The notes below the pieces were generated by a model that was not told the origin of the DNA, made no database searches, and worked only from the letters and a program-made list of their open reading frames with translations. From NCBI GenBank assembly GCA_020073485.1, contig JAIQFB010000016.1, forward strand, positions 1 through 64,000: DNA of 64,000 nt, written 5' to 3'. Source of the stretch: Terriglobia bacterium. GTDB taxonomy: Bacteria > Acidobacteriota > Terriglobia > Acidiferrales > UBA7541. The translations under genes and the position numbers were made by a program. Positions 49,802 through 58,870 of this stretch are shown one piece after another; within the stretch, counting starts at the first letter, position 1; each line of letters opens with the position of its first letter.

Positions 49802-52800
49802 ATGAATGGGTCAACGTTGCCGTTGCATCAGGTCCGGAATCTGCCTGGAGCCCGGTTTCCTGGAATATTCGCCACGAAAATCTGCCTGGAGCGCACGGAA
49901 CGATTGCTGACGGTCGCATTTCTGCTGCTCTTCGCTTCCGTTTCCGTTTTCTCTCAAGCGAACCTGGGCCGCATCCTGGGCTCGATCACCGACCAGACCG
50001 GCGGCGCCATGGCCGGCGCCACGGTCACAGTCACTGACACCGAAAGAGGCGTGACTCGCACACTGACCACCGACGATGCCGGAGCCTACAACGCCCCCAA
50101 CCTGACCCCCGGCACATACACGGTCCGCGCGGAAGCCAAAGGCTTCAAGACCATCCAGCGCGAGAACATCTTGATCGAAGTCGGCAAGGAACTCCGCGTG
50201 GATCTCACGCTTCAGCCCGGCGAGCAGCAGCAGACCATCACCGTCACCGAGCTGATTCCCATGGTCGAGACCACCAACGCCACTCTCGGCGGCACCCTGA
50301 GCAATGAGACCATCACTCAGTTGCCGCTGAACGGCCGCAACTTCGTCAACCTGCTTTCCCTGCGCCCCGGAATGCAGGTCTATCTCGGCGGCGGCAGTTA
50401 CACCCGCTCCTCCAACGGCACTCGCGCCGACGATATCGGTTACCTGGTTGACGGTTTGTCCGTGGACGAAGGTTACACTGGACAGAGCGTGCTCAACGCG
50501 CCCATCGCCGCCGGCGACGCCTCCTCCTCTTTGCCCATCGACGCCATCCAGGAGTTCAACACCGAACAGAACCCGAAAGCCGAATTCGGCTGGAAGCCCG
50601 GCTCGATTGTCAACGCCGGGCTGAAGTCCGGCACCAACACCCTTCATGGCAGCGCTTTCGCCTTTGGCCGCACCGATGCTTTGGATGCGCGCAACTTCTT
50701 CAACCAATCAAATAGCCCCGCTTGCACGACGGTCCCCGCAGCATGCATCGCCGCGCCCCACGCCCTGGAGCAATTCGGCGCCAGCCTGGGTGGGGCCATC
50801 AAGAAGGATAAACTTTTCTACTTTGTGAATTACGAAGGGCAGCGCTATACGGCCGGTCAGGTGCTCCCGGTGACCACTCCGGTGACGAGCAGCATCCTCA
50901 GTACCTGCAATACCATAAACGACGCGCACATCGCGAGCTCGGCGGCCCCCGCGGTTACGCCGTTGAGCGCTTTGATTTCAGGCCTGACGTTTTCAAGCAC
51001 GCCAGGGAGTTGCGCCATAAGGCCCCCGAATTACACCCCCGGCACATCGGAATCCTTCTTTCCAGCCAACCCTGGGCCGAGTACCAGCGTTGTGATGAAC
51101 CTGCAAAGCGTCAATCAGCAGGATAATGGCGTCGCAAAAATTGATTTCCACGCGAACGACAAGAATCAACTCACCGGCCTGTATTTCCGCGGCCAGGGCG
51201 GCGGCAATTGGGCAGACAGCCCCGCGGAGCCTGGCATCCCGGGGACGACAACCTCTCCTTGGACATCGCTGTTGTTCGGTTATATTCAGATGGGCTCGGG
51301 CGCATGGACGTATACCCCGAATTCCACCCTGGTTAACGAACTCCGAGTCGGTTACACCCATTTTCGCCAGCCATATCTTTCCGTGGACAACGCCGTGAAT
51401 CCTGTCACCTACGGTATCAACACCGGCATCACCGATCCGCGGTTCTTCGGTTTCCCGCGCCTTTCAATCTCCGGATTCGGCATCGGCTTTGGGGGAAACT
51501 GGCCCAAAATCCGCGGACCGAACACCAGTTTGCAGCTTCTGGATCATTTCTCGATCCTGCGAGGCAATCACTCCTTCAAGTTTGGTGGCGAGGTAGTTCG
51601 TAATAACGCCGTCGGGTTCATCACTTCGAATGGCAAAGCCCGTTTCCGATTCAAGAATTTGACGCAATTTCTGGAAGGTGTTCTCGCCAGCAGCGGAGGA
51701 CAGACGACCGTTGAGGCGGGCGATCCTACCCGGCACTACTCCAACGGGCAATACGCCGCGTTTGTTCAGGACGACTGGCGCATGACTCCAAGATTCACCG
51801 TCAACCTTGGCCTTCGTTACGAACTGATTTCGGTCGTCAAGGAACGCGATGGATTGGAGGGCAACTTCGATCCAAACTCCGCCACAGGCGTTGTCCAGGT
51901 GGGCTTTCAGACTTCGACTCCATACAACGGCGATCACAACAATTTCTCGCCGCGCCTCGGACTGGTGTGGGACGTCCGCGGAAACGGAAAGACCGTCATC
52001 CGTGCGGGCGGCAGTCTCATGTACGAATACCTGCCGATTTCGACTTTTTCGGATATTGCCAATGCCCTGGGACTAAGTCTCGAGCCGACTGGCGCCACCA
52101 AGGTCTTTTGTTCGACGGTCGCGTGCGGGGCCGGCAGCACCCAGATCGTTCAGGCAGGAGTGGGCACCAGCGCCGTCACACAAGTCGTTGTGGCCGGCAC
52201 GAATGGCTTGAATGCCGGTTGGCAAGCGCAAACCGCCGCGTGCCTGTTCACCACCAATTGCGGCCCCGTCATCCCCAGCAGCGTTGTTGCCGCGACGTGC
52301 GGCGATGGCAAGACCCCTAGTGTCGTGAGTGCCCTCTATCCAAAGGACCCGCCACCTTGCAATATAATGGCTGCGGATAGGAATCTCCGCACACCCTATG
52401 TCAGCACCTGGACCATAAACCTTCAACAGGCGATCACCAACAATCTTTCCGTGCAGGCCGCCTATGTCGGCACTCACGGCACCAAGTTGATCGGCTTCCA
52501 GGACATCAATCAGCCGGCTCTTAGCGCCGCATTTTCACAGTCCGCCCGGCCGTACTACAGCAAGTTCCCGTTCCTGGGAGAAATAGCCAAGCTTGGAAAC
52601 ATAGATTTCTCCAACTACAACGCCCTGCAAATGACAGTCACCGAACGGGCCAGCCATGGGCTATCCTTTGTCGCCGGATATACCTGGTCCCATGCCCTCG
52701 GCGAGTCCTCCAGCAATTGGAACGGCCTGACTGTCCCGCCGGATAGCACCAACCCGCGCTTTCTTTATGGGAGCAGCGCCTTCGACATCCGGCACCGATT

Positions 52801-53500
52801 CACTTTCTCCCTAAGCTATGACATTCCCGGCCTTAAGACCCCGGGGCAACTCTTGCAAGGTTGGTCGCTCAATTCGATCGTAACATTACAAACCGGGCAG
52901 CCTTGGCAGCCGCAGGATCTCTCGAACGACTTCGCCGGAGATGGCCAGGTCAGCGACCTCGCCAGCTTTGGTCAAACGTGGAACTTTTTCGGCAATCCCT
53001 CGGACTTCAAATCCGGTCCAAGCGCGATTCCGTTCTTTCTGACTGGGACCCCTCCAGTGAACGATCCACTCGGGCCGACTGACCCGGCCTACGCGATCAA
53101 CAATGCTTCCTGCCTGGCGCAGGCGACGTCTACTCAACTCCAATCGTTTGGTTGCTACCAAAAAGGGACCTCCATCCTTGTGCCCCCTGCATTCGGAACC
53201 GTCGGCAACGCTGGCCCTGGCATCTTCCGCGATTCCGGCTTCCGAAACTGGGATTTCTCGGTCACCAAGATCTGGAAGATTCGGGAGAGGCTCAGCACGC
53301 AGTTCCGCGCGGAGTTCTTCAACATCCTGAACCATCCGACCTTCACCAATCCCGGAGGCCCGGCGGGTGCCGGTTACAACGATCCTTCCGCTGCCAACTT
53401 CGGCTGCGGTTGCGGCACCCCCGATCAAGTGGCCCCCAACCCGGTCCTCGGCACCGGAGGCAATCGTTCGGTTCAGTTGGGATTGAAAATACTCTGGTAA
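49802..53500 (+). CDS. Carboxypeptidase-regulatory / TonB-dependent receptor-like outer-membrane protein (Oar-type)
   Basis: The 1,232-residue protein has a signal helix (about 33-52), a carboxypeptidase-regulatory domain (about 55-140: GRILGSITDQTGGAMAGATV, GAYNAPNLTPGTYTVRAEAK), a plug-like region (ETTNATLGGTLSNETITQLP, LNGRNFVNLLSLRPGM) and a long beta-barrel to the C-terminus, ending LGLKILW. NILNHPTFTNPG near the end is typical of the large acidobacterial family. It probably imports or binds large polymers or siderophores at the outer membrane; no TonB box partner or substrate gene is near. The start follows AAGGGG by nine bases. Confidence 0.92.
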   Translation: MNGSTLPLHQVRNLPGARFPGIFATKICLERTERLLTVAFLLLFASVSVFSQANLGRILGSITDQTGGAMAGATVTVTDTERGVTRTLTTDDAGAYNAPNLTPGTYTVRAEAKGFKTIQRENILIEVGKELRVDLTLQPGEQQQTITVTELIPMVETTNATLGGTLSNETITQLPLNGRNFVNLLSLRPGMQVYLGGGSYTRSSNGTRADDIGYLVDGLSVDEGYTGQSVLNAPIAAGDASSSLPIDAIQEFNTEQNPKAEFGWKPGSIVNAGLKSGTNTLHGSAFAFGRTDALDARNFFNQSNSPACTTVPAACIAAPHALEQFGASLGGAIKKDKLFYFVNYEGQRYTAGQVLPVTTPVTSSILSTCNTINDAHIASSAAPAVTPLSALISGLTFSSTPGSCAIRPPNYTPGTSESFFPANPGPSTSVVMNLQSVNQQDNGVAKIDFHANDKNQLTGLYFRGQGGGNWADSPAEPGIPGTTTSPWTSLLFGYIQMGSGAWTYTPNSTLVNELRVGYTHFRQPYLSVDNAVNPVTYGINTGITDPRFFGFPRLSISGFGIGFGGNWPKIRGPNTSLQLLDHFSILRGNHSFKFGGEVVRNNAVGFITSNGKARFRFKNLTQFLEGVLASSGGQTTVEAGDPTRHYSNGQYAAFVQDDWRMTPRFTVNLGLRYELISVVKERDGLEGNFDPNSATGVVQVGFQTSTPYNGDHNNFSPRLGLVWDVRGNGKTVIRAGGSLMYEYLPISTFSDIANALGLSLEPTGATKVFCSTVACGAGSTQIVQAGVGTSAVTQVVVAGTNGLNAGWQAQTAACLFTTNCGPVIPSSVVAATCGDGKTPSVVSALYPKDPPPCNIMAADRNLRTPYVSTWTINLQQAITNNLSVQAAYVGTHGTKLIGFQDINQPALSAAFSQSARPYYSKFPFLGEIAKLGNIDFSNYNALQMTVTERASHGLSFVAGYTWSHALGESSSNWNGLTVPPDSTNPRFLYGSSAFDIRHRFTFSLSYDIPGLKTPGQLLQGWSLNSIVTLQTGQPWQPQDLSNDFAGDGQVSDLASFGQTWNFFGNPSDFKSGPSAIPFFLTGTPPVNDPLGPTDPAYAINNASCLAQATSTQLQSFGCYQKGTSILVPPAFGTVGNAGPGIFRDSGFRNWDFSVTKIWKIRERLSTQFRAEFFNILNHPTFTNPGGPAGAGYNDPSAANFGCGCGTPDQVAPNPVLGTGGNRSVQLGLKILW

Positions 53501-53523
53501 CTCCTGAGGTTTGAAGATTGAGA

Positions 53524-53551
53524 CCGGCAGGCGCCACTTGGCGCCTGCCGG
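53524..53551 (+). terminator. Perfect hairpin after the TonB-type gene
   Basis: CCGGCAGGCGCC and GGCGCCTGCCGG form a perfect 12-bp stem with the loop ACTT, 23 bases after the stop codon. There is no T-run. It may serve both the receptor gene and the opposite-strand tRNA. Confidence 0.65.
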
Positions 53552-53651
53552 ATCCGCAACCGGAATTGGACCAGGCTCCTTCGACCGTATCCCCAGTCTA
53601 TTCTTGCAGTCCCGAGATGAGTTTTGGAATTCCTGCGCGGATAAAAGGAAT

Positions 53652-53727
53652 TGGTGGGCCCGCCAGGATTTGAACCTGGGACCGACGGATTATGAGTCCG
53701 CTGCTCTGACCGCTGAGCTACAGGCCC
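53652..53727 (-). tRNA. tRNA with anticodon CAU, best fit tRNA-Ile2 (lysidine type)
   Basis: The minus strand folds into a complete cloverleaf of 76 bases with CCA encoded: acceptor GGGCCTG/CGGGCCC (one U-G pair), D-arm GCTC-AGCGGTCA-GAGC, anticodon arm GCGGA-CTCATAA-TCCGT, T-arm CCAGG-TTCAAAT-CCTGG, discriminator A. The anticodon is CAU. The C-C at acceptor positions 4-5, the short D-loop, and the TTCAAAT T-loop resemble E. coli ileX rather than elongator or initiator Met, so C34 would be modified to lysidine to read AUA. That choice is an inference from these features. Confidence 0.93.
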
Positions 53728-53802
53728 GCAGGGTAACTATAAGCGAAAACGAAATCTGCCGCACCATGGATGTAGTGGGTTTTCGGGTTTGGCATTCGAG
53801 AG

Positions 53803-55113
53803 CTACTCGGCGGGAAACGGCTGAACCATCCTGTTGCGCGCCCACACCCAATTGAGCGACGCCACCACCATCACTCCTGCAATTGCGAAGACATCCTTCA
53901 TTCCCATCTGCGTTACCAATGCCAGAGCAAATAGCAGCCCTAGGGAGCTCACCAATGGTCCGGCGGGCAGCCGAAATGCATTTGCGCCGGGCTGCTTCCT
54001 TCGGAGCGTAATCAGGGCCGCGCAGACCACACTATAAGTAAGAAGCCGAGCCACCACGGACAACACGGCGTTGCCCTGAAAATTTCCCGCCAGCGCGAGC
54101 AAAAACACGATTGCGGCAAACGCAATTATCGAAAAATGGGGCGTGCGGAATTTCCGGCTGATGGCTCCGAATGCGGCGGGGAAGTCGCCCCGCTCGGCAA
54201 GCGCGAATGTAATCCGCGGAACATTCAGCATTTGGGAGCTCAGATTCCCGTAAACAGAAAGCAGGGCGCCGATCTGCATTAGCACGGCTCCCCAGCCTCC
54301 CAGAAACACGCGGGCTGCTTCGGCCAGCGGCCGGTCGGCGGCGGCCGCGCCCAGGGCCCGCAAAACCACGACCTGAATCGAGATATACAGGACGGTGCAA
54401 AGAATCAGTGAGAAAAAAAGAGCGAAAGGAATATCGCGCCGTGCATCGCGTGCTTCGCCCATGGGAATCAGCGCAGCTTCAAATCCCGACATCGCAAATA
54501 TAATAAGGAGAACCGCGCTGAGCCACTGTTTCGGTCCGGCTACGGCTGCCGGAGCGACAACCGCATGTGCTCCCGCGCCTTCAAGCTGCACCAACCCAGC
54601 AACGATGAAAATCACGAGCGGCGCTATTTTCGCAGCCGCCAGAAAACTGCTTACGTTCGCTCCCAACCTTACTCCAAGAATATTGATCACGGCTAACACG
54701 CCAATCAACAGGAATAGAACAATGCCGCGTGCAAATCGCCCCTGTGCCCCCGGGAAAAATCCTCCGAGATATTCGATGAAAATGTTCGCATTCGCCGCGC
54801 CGGAGGTCAGCCTGACCAGCCACGTGAGCCATGCGATCTGGATTCCGGCAAAACGTCCATACGCCACTCGGGCGTAGAGATAGGGTCCGCCCGCCTCGTT
54901 AAATTGCGATCCGACTTCGGCCAGACAGGCGGCAATGGCCCCGACTCCCAAGGCGGCAATCAGGTAAGCCCAGGGACTCTTTTCTCCGAGAATCCGCGTG
55001 AGGATTGCGGGCAGCCCAAAAATTCCGCTGCCAATCACCATATTCACGACCAGACCGGTCAAACTCCACCGGCCGATGGTGTGGAGCAGCCTCCGATCAA
55101 GGGTCGCGGGCAT
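53803..55113 (-). CDS. APC superfamily amino acid permease
   Basis: The 436-residue inner-membrane protein has twelve predicted helices. It begins with LTGLVVNMVIGSGIFGLPAI, the family's unwound helix 1 motif (GSGIF), followed by SQFNEAGGPYLYARVAYGR and FAMSGFEAALIPMGEARDAR. It probably imports an amino acid by proton coupling. The ATG used opens MPATLDRRLL; a TTG 21 codons upstream is less likely. It stands alone, with the tRNA gene just downstream. Confidence 0.88.
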   Translation of the reverse strand: MPATLDRRLLHTIGRWSLTGLVVNMVIGSGIFGLPAILTRILGEKSPWAYLIAALGVGAIAACLAEVGSQFNEAGGPYLYARVAYGRFAGIQIAWLTWLVRLTSGAANANIFIEYLGGFFPGAQGRFARGIVLFLLIGVLAVINILGVRLGANVSSFLAAAKIAPLVIFIVAGLVQLEGAGAHAVVAPAAVAGPKQWLSAVLLIIFAMSGFEAALIPMGEARDARRDIPFALFFSLILCTVLYISIQVVVLRALGAAAADRPLAEAARVFLGGWGAVLMQIGALLSVYGNLSSQMLNVPRITFALAERGDFPAAFGAISRKFRTPHFSIIAFAAIVFLLALAGNFQGNAVLSVVARLLTYSVVCAALITLRRKQPGANAFRLPAGPLVSSLGLLFALALVTQMGMKDVFAIAGVMVVASLNWVWARNRMVQPFPAE

Positions 55114-55447
55114 CAGATGGGCGGGGATGCTAGTAGCCACGTGTGCGAAAGTCAAATCGAACCTACGCCGTACCAACCGGTTTTCCGGGCAGCAGAGAAT
55201 CTCCTTTTACCGTCATTCGGAATCCCGGAAGGGACCGGGACAAACACCGCGAGGAATCCCTCTTCGATTGAAACCCGGGAATAGAGGGATTCGTCGGCGA
55301 AAAGCGCTACTGGAATGACGGTGTCGCGAGCTCATTCGCAGCCCGTTTAGGCGGCAACCGATTTTCCTGTACATTAGATGAGTCAAGTTGATGTTCGTCC
55401 GCTTTCAACGGAGTGGAGCGGCGAAATCGCGACGCCTGACCGATTAC
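55114..55447. other. Divergent intergenic region with dispersed repeat copy 3
   Basis: About 330 bases between the APC and MFS genes, a third of it taken by the repeat at 55211-55320. The rest is too short on recognisable signals to name promoters. Confidence 0.4.
55211..55320. repeat. Dispersed approximately 100-bp element, copy 3
   Basis: It starts CGTCATTCGGAATCCCGGAA, continues GGGACCGGGACAAACACCGC, then CCCTCTTCGATTGAAACCCG, and ends CTGGAATGACG. It shares order and ends with the copies at 2476 and 21258, with an insertion near the right end. It lies between divergent genes. Confidence 0.85.
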
Positions 55448-56869
55448 ATGACCACTGCAACCCAGGAAATAGCCGGCAAGGGGATCAACCCAATCATTGC
55501 CGCCACCAGTTTTGGTTTTGTGGTGACGCAACTCGACGTGACCATCGTGAACGTGGCGTTGTCGCGCATCGCCGCGGGATTATCCGTGCACGTGGCCGGG
55601 CTGCAGTGGGTCGTCGACGCCTATACGCTGCCGTTCGCGGTGCTGATGCTTTCCGCGGGAGTATTAGGCGACCGTTTCGGCTCGCGGCGCGCCTACCTCA
55701 TTGGCCTTGCGATCTTCGCGACCGCGTCGCTCGTATGCGGCCTGGCGCCGAACGTCGCCACGTTGATTGCCGCCCGCGCCGTCCAAGGCGCCGGCGGCGC
55801 ACTCTTGATCCCCAGTTCGTTGGCGCTGCTCAATCACGCGGCCGCCAACGATCACGGCCTTCGGGCTCGCGCCGTGGGCCTCTGGACCGCCGGTGGAAGC
55901 GTGGCCATCGCGGCAGGTCCGGTGGTGGGCGGTCTGCTGGTCGCCAGCCTGGGGTGGCGAAGCATTTTTCTGGTCAACCTGCCGCTTTGCGCCATCGGCA
56001 TGTACTTGACCCTGCGGTCGGTTCCGCCCAGCGCCCACGCCGAGGCCGCGCACCATCTTGACCCCCTCGGGCAGTTGCTTGCGATCCTGGCCGTTGCCGG
56101 GTTGACGTGCTCGGTCATCGAAGCTCGCCCGCTGGGATTCGGCCATCCCCTGGTGATCGGCGGCGTGGTTCTCGGGGGCGCTGCGGCCATTGCGTTTTAT
56201 TTCGCGGAAACAAAATCCAGCGAACCGATGCTGCCATTTGAAATCTTTCGCCTGCCGAATTTCAGTCCTGCCGTGGTCTTCGGGACGTTCATGAATCTTT
56301 CCTTTTACGGAATATTTTTTGTCCTCAGCCTCTACCTGCAGCAGGCGCGCGGGTATTCAGCCCTGCGCACCGGACTAGCCTATCTGCCGCTGATGTGCAC
56401 GTTCATCGTTTCCAATGTCGCCAGCGGCGTTGTCGGATCCAGAACGGGGCCGCGCATGCCGATGATCTGGGGAGCAATCGGAACGTTTGCCGGATTCTTA
56501 ATGCTCTCTCGACTGGGGCCAACAACTTCCTATGCCGCGATGCTGCTTCCATTCATCGTTATTCCCGCGGGCATGGGTTTTGCCATTCCGGCCATGACCG
56601 CTACGGTGCTTTCCAGCGTGGATCGCAACCGCTCCGGCACTGCTTCCGCCGTGGTCAATGCCGCCCGGCAGACCGGCGGCGCGATTGGCGTGGCGATCTT
56701 CGGCGCGCTGGCAGGGAACTCGCCCACTCAAATTATTCGAGGATTGAAAACGGCTTCCATGATTTCCCTGGGGCTCTTGCTCATCGCCACCGTGGTGGCC
56801 TGGAAATACATTCGCCGCACGCACCGAACGTTTGACGTGGGCGAAGAGATTGCGATTCCGATCGAGTAG
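55448..56869 (+). CDS. MFS transporter, DHA2 (14-helix drug/metabolite exporter) family
   Basis: The 473-residue inner-membrane protein shows VTQLDVTIVNVALSRIAAGL (D1), GVLGDRFGSRRAYLIG (motif A), ARAVQGAGGALLIPSSLALL and TAGGSVAIAAGPVVGGLLVA (motif C). The start with MTTATQEIAG fits the family; a TTG-ATG 20 codons earlier lacks a better ribosome binding site. Probably a proton-driven exporter of unknown substrate, unrelated in sequence detail to the MFS gene at 13197. Confidence 0.87.
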   Translation: MTTATQEIAGKGINPIIAATSFGFVVTQLDVTIVNVALSRIAAGLSVHVAGLQWVVDAYTLPFAVLMLSAGVLGDRFGSRRAYLIGLAIFATASLVCGLAPNVATLIAARAVQGAGGALLIPSSLALLNHAAANDHGLRARAVGLWTAGGSVAIAAGPVVGGLLVASLGWRSIFLVNLPLCAIGMYLTLRSVPPSAHAEAAHHLDPLGQLLAILAVAGLTCSVIEARPLGFGHPLVIGGVVLGGAAAIAFYFAETKSSEPMLPFEIFRLPNFSPAVVFGTFMNLSFYGIFFVLSLYLQQARGYSALRTGLAYLPLMCTFIVSNVASGVVGSRTGPRMPMIWGAIGTFAGFLMLSRLGPTTSYAAMLLPFIVIPAGMGFAIPAMTATVLSSVDRNRSGTASAVVNAARQTGGAIGVAIFGALAGNSPTQIIRGLKTASMISLGLLLIATVVAWKYIRRTHRTFDVGEEIAIPIE

Positions 56870-56936
56870 CGAGCGGGAAAGCCGAACGGGCGCTACAAAG
56901 TTCCGCCAAGCCGCCGCATAATAATTTCCCCCTCGT

Positions 56937-57821
56937 TCACGATCCCGCGCGCGATTGGAATTTGATTAGCGAGGTAAGCCCGAACACATCCAGGATGCCC
57001 TTCTGAATTTCGATGGTGAACGCATTCAGCCTTGCAACGAAATCGCTGGTGACCCCCACATCCGTGCGGAGCGGACGCTTGCCTGCGGGACTTTCGATCA
57101 ACCGAAGAATCGCGTCGGCCACCTGCTGCGGGTCTTGGCGTGTGCCGAGGTTCGCCATGAGCGTCTTGGGAATTTCGCTGCCGGGGCCGTAACTTGCTTC
57201 TCTCGCTTCGTCCGCGGCTTTGTCGGCGTTCTGTCCGATCGCCGTCGCGAAGGCGCCCGGCTGCACCAAAATACTATCGATGCCCTGCCCGGCCAGTTCG
57301 TAGTGATAGCTTTCGACCAGCGCCTCGAGCGCCGCCTTGCTCGCGCTGTACATGCCGAGGCCGGGAAGTACCACGCGCCCCGCCTGGCTGCTGATGTGGA
57401 TCAGCAGGCCGCTGCCGCGACGGCGCATATGCGGCAGCACCGCCCGGTTCATTCTCTGGACGGCAAAAACGTTGGTCTCGAAAATTCGACGCATCTGTTC
57501 GAGGGTCACGGCTTCCACAAGCCCTCGAACGGTGAGCCCCGCATTATTGACCAGCACATCGATGTGCCCGGCCGCGTGAATTACCTCGGCCACGGCGCGC
57601 TCCACGGACCCGTCGTCGTTCACATCGAGTTCCACCACGCTGAGCGGCAGCGATTCCTTTTCCGCATGCGCCCGAACCTCGCCGGCGTTTGCAGCGTTGC
57701 GGCCCCGGATGTCGCGCATCCCCGCAAACACGCGGCATTTTGCCCGCGCCAGCGTCATCGCCGTCACCCGGCCGAATCCCGTGCTGCATCCTGTGATCAA
57801 AACTGCTTTTTCAGCGGGCAT
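56937..57821 (-). CDS. Short-chain dehydrogenase/reductase
   Basis: The 294-residue classical SDR has TGCSTGFG for the cofactor (glycine motif), LDVNDD, NNAGLTVRG, a Ser in LIHISSQAGR, and the catalytic YSASK. It probably oxidises or reduces a hydroxyl using NAD(P). The C-terminal 60 residues are not typical of the core SDR and may set the substrate. The start follows AGGAGA by six bases. It is convergent with the MFS gene. Confidence 0.9.
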   Translation of the reverse strand: MPAEKAVLITGCSTGFGRVTAMTLARAKCRVFAGMRDIRGRNAANAGEVRAHAEKESLPLSVVELDVNDDGSVERAVAEVIHAAGHIDVLVNNAGLTVRGLVEAVTLEQMRRIFETNVFAVQRMNRAVLPHMRRRGSGLLIHISSQAGRVVLPGLGMYSASKAALEALVESYHYELAGQGIDSILVQPGAFATAIGQNADKAADEAREASYGPGSEIPKTLMANLGTRQDPQQVADAILRLIESPAGKRPLRTDVGVTSDFVARLNAFTIEIQKGILDVFGLTSLIKFQSRAGS

Positions 57822-58026
57822 AGTTCTCTCCTGAGCGGTGGCCTATAATGCCATTTTGAATAATCCGATACGCAGCGCACGAAGAAGTAAGTGCTGCCCC
57901 GATTTGGAAGTTTCGGTGGTTCGGAGGGCCGAGCTTCAACTCGGACATTCAGGGCCTGCTTGATGTGGGCTTCCGCCCCTGAAGCTTCAAAGGTTAAAAA
58001 CCCCTGATCGGACCATGCTGTTCGTC

Positions 58027-58040
58027 GGGGCTGAAGCCCC
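58027..58040. repeat. GGCTGAAGCC-type short palindrome
   Basis: GGGGCT-GA-AGCCCC is a perfect 6-bp inverted repeat with a GA spacer, the same core as 13177-13198. It lies about 20 bases beyond the end of the next minus-strand gene and could act in its termination. Confidence 0.4.
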
Positions 58041-58060
58041 GCCTCCGAACCCTGAACGTC

Positions 58061-58708
58061 CTAGTGCAGCGGCTTCAGTTCCGGCTGCGCGCCTTCCGGC
58101 ATCGGGTAGCGATCCACATTCAGCATCATCGAAACGAAATGGTAGTAGCCGATCGTGCCGATCAGATCGACCACGGTGTGCTCTCCAAATTTGTCCACCG
58201 CGGCGTGGTACGCGGCATCGCTCACCTGGTGGGTATTCACCAGCTCGTGGGCGAAGTTGTAGACGATCTCTTCATCCGCCTGCATCCCGGTCGGCTTCTT
58301 ACCCGTGGCCACGGCCTCGATGATCGCGGGACTCAATCCAGCTTGAAGGGCCAGCTTGTGATGGGCAGCCCATTCGTACTGCACGTTCAGCCCGCGCGCC
58401 GTGATCAGGATCGCGAACTCATTCAATTTGGTCGGCACCGAGGTGTGAAATCGAATGTAGGCTCCCAGCTTTTGCGCGGCGTCGCCCATCTCGGGGCTGC
58501 GCAACATCACGTTGAACGGCCCGTTCAACGTTCCCCGCTCGCCCGTCAACAGGTGCTCCACCATTGTCTTTTGTTCCGGCGTCAATTCGCCATACGTCAG
58601 CGGCTTGAAGCGGTCGCCCCGCAGGTGAAGGTCGGGAACGGCCGGAGTCTGCGCGGTGGCGACAGCGGCAAAGGCCAGGATGCCGGCCAGGAGCAATCGA
58701 ATTCGCAT
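58061..58708 (-). CDS. Exported carboxymuconolactone decarboxylase (AhpD-like) family protein
   Basis: The 215-residue protein has a signal peptide (about 1-19) and a CMD fold: GPFNVMLRSPEMGDAAQKLG, NEFAILITARGLNVQYEWAA, HHKLALQAGLSPAIIEAVAT and VVDLIGTIGYYHFVSMMLN. The paired Cys of AhpD is absent here (the QYEW position has no CxxC), so it is probably not a peroxidase. Signal-bearing CMD proteins are common in this phylum. It lies downstream of the Tat-exported PrpD gene and could be co-transcribed. Confidence 0.85.
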   Translation of the reverse strand: MRIRLLLAGILAFAAVATAQTPAVPDLHLRGDRFKPLTYGELTPEQKTMVEHLLTGERGTLNGPFNVMLRSPEMGDAAQKLGAYIRFHTSVPTKLNEFAILITARGLNVQYEWAAHHKLALQAGLSPAIIEAVATGKKPTGMQADEEIVYNFAHELVNTHQVSDAAYHAAVDKFGEHTVVDLIGTIGYYHFVSMMLNVDRYPMPEGAQPELKPLH

Positions 58709-58870
58709 TTCATGTCCTCTTTCTATTTTTTATTTTCTTCTTGCCGCGCGAGCAGCGGCCGGAATTTTGCACGATCCAATCGTTACGGCCAAGCATACAC
58801 GACGCCTGCCTGATTTTGAACGCGCAGTTTCACCCGCGCCCGGCATGGCGGAATGGTTCCCAATCTCCGC

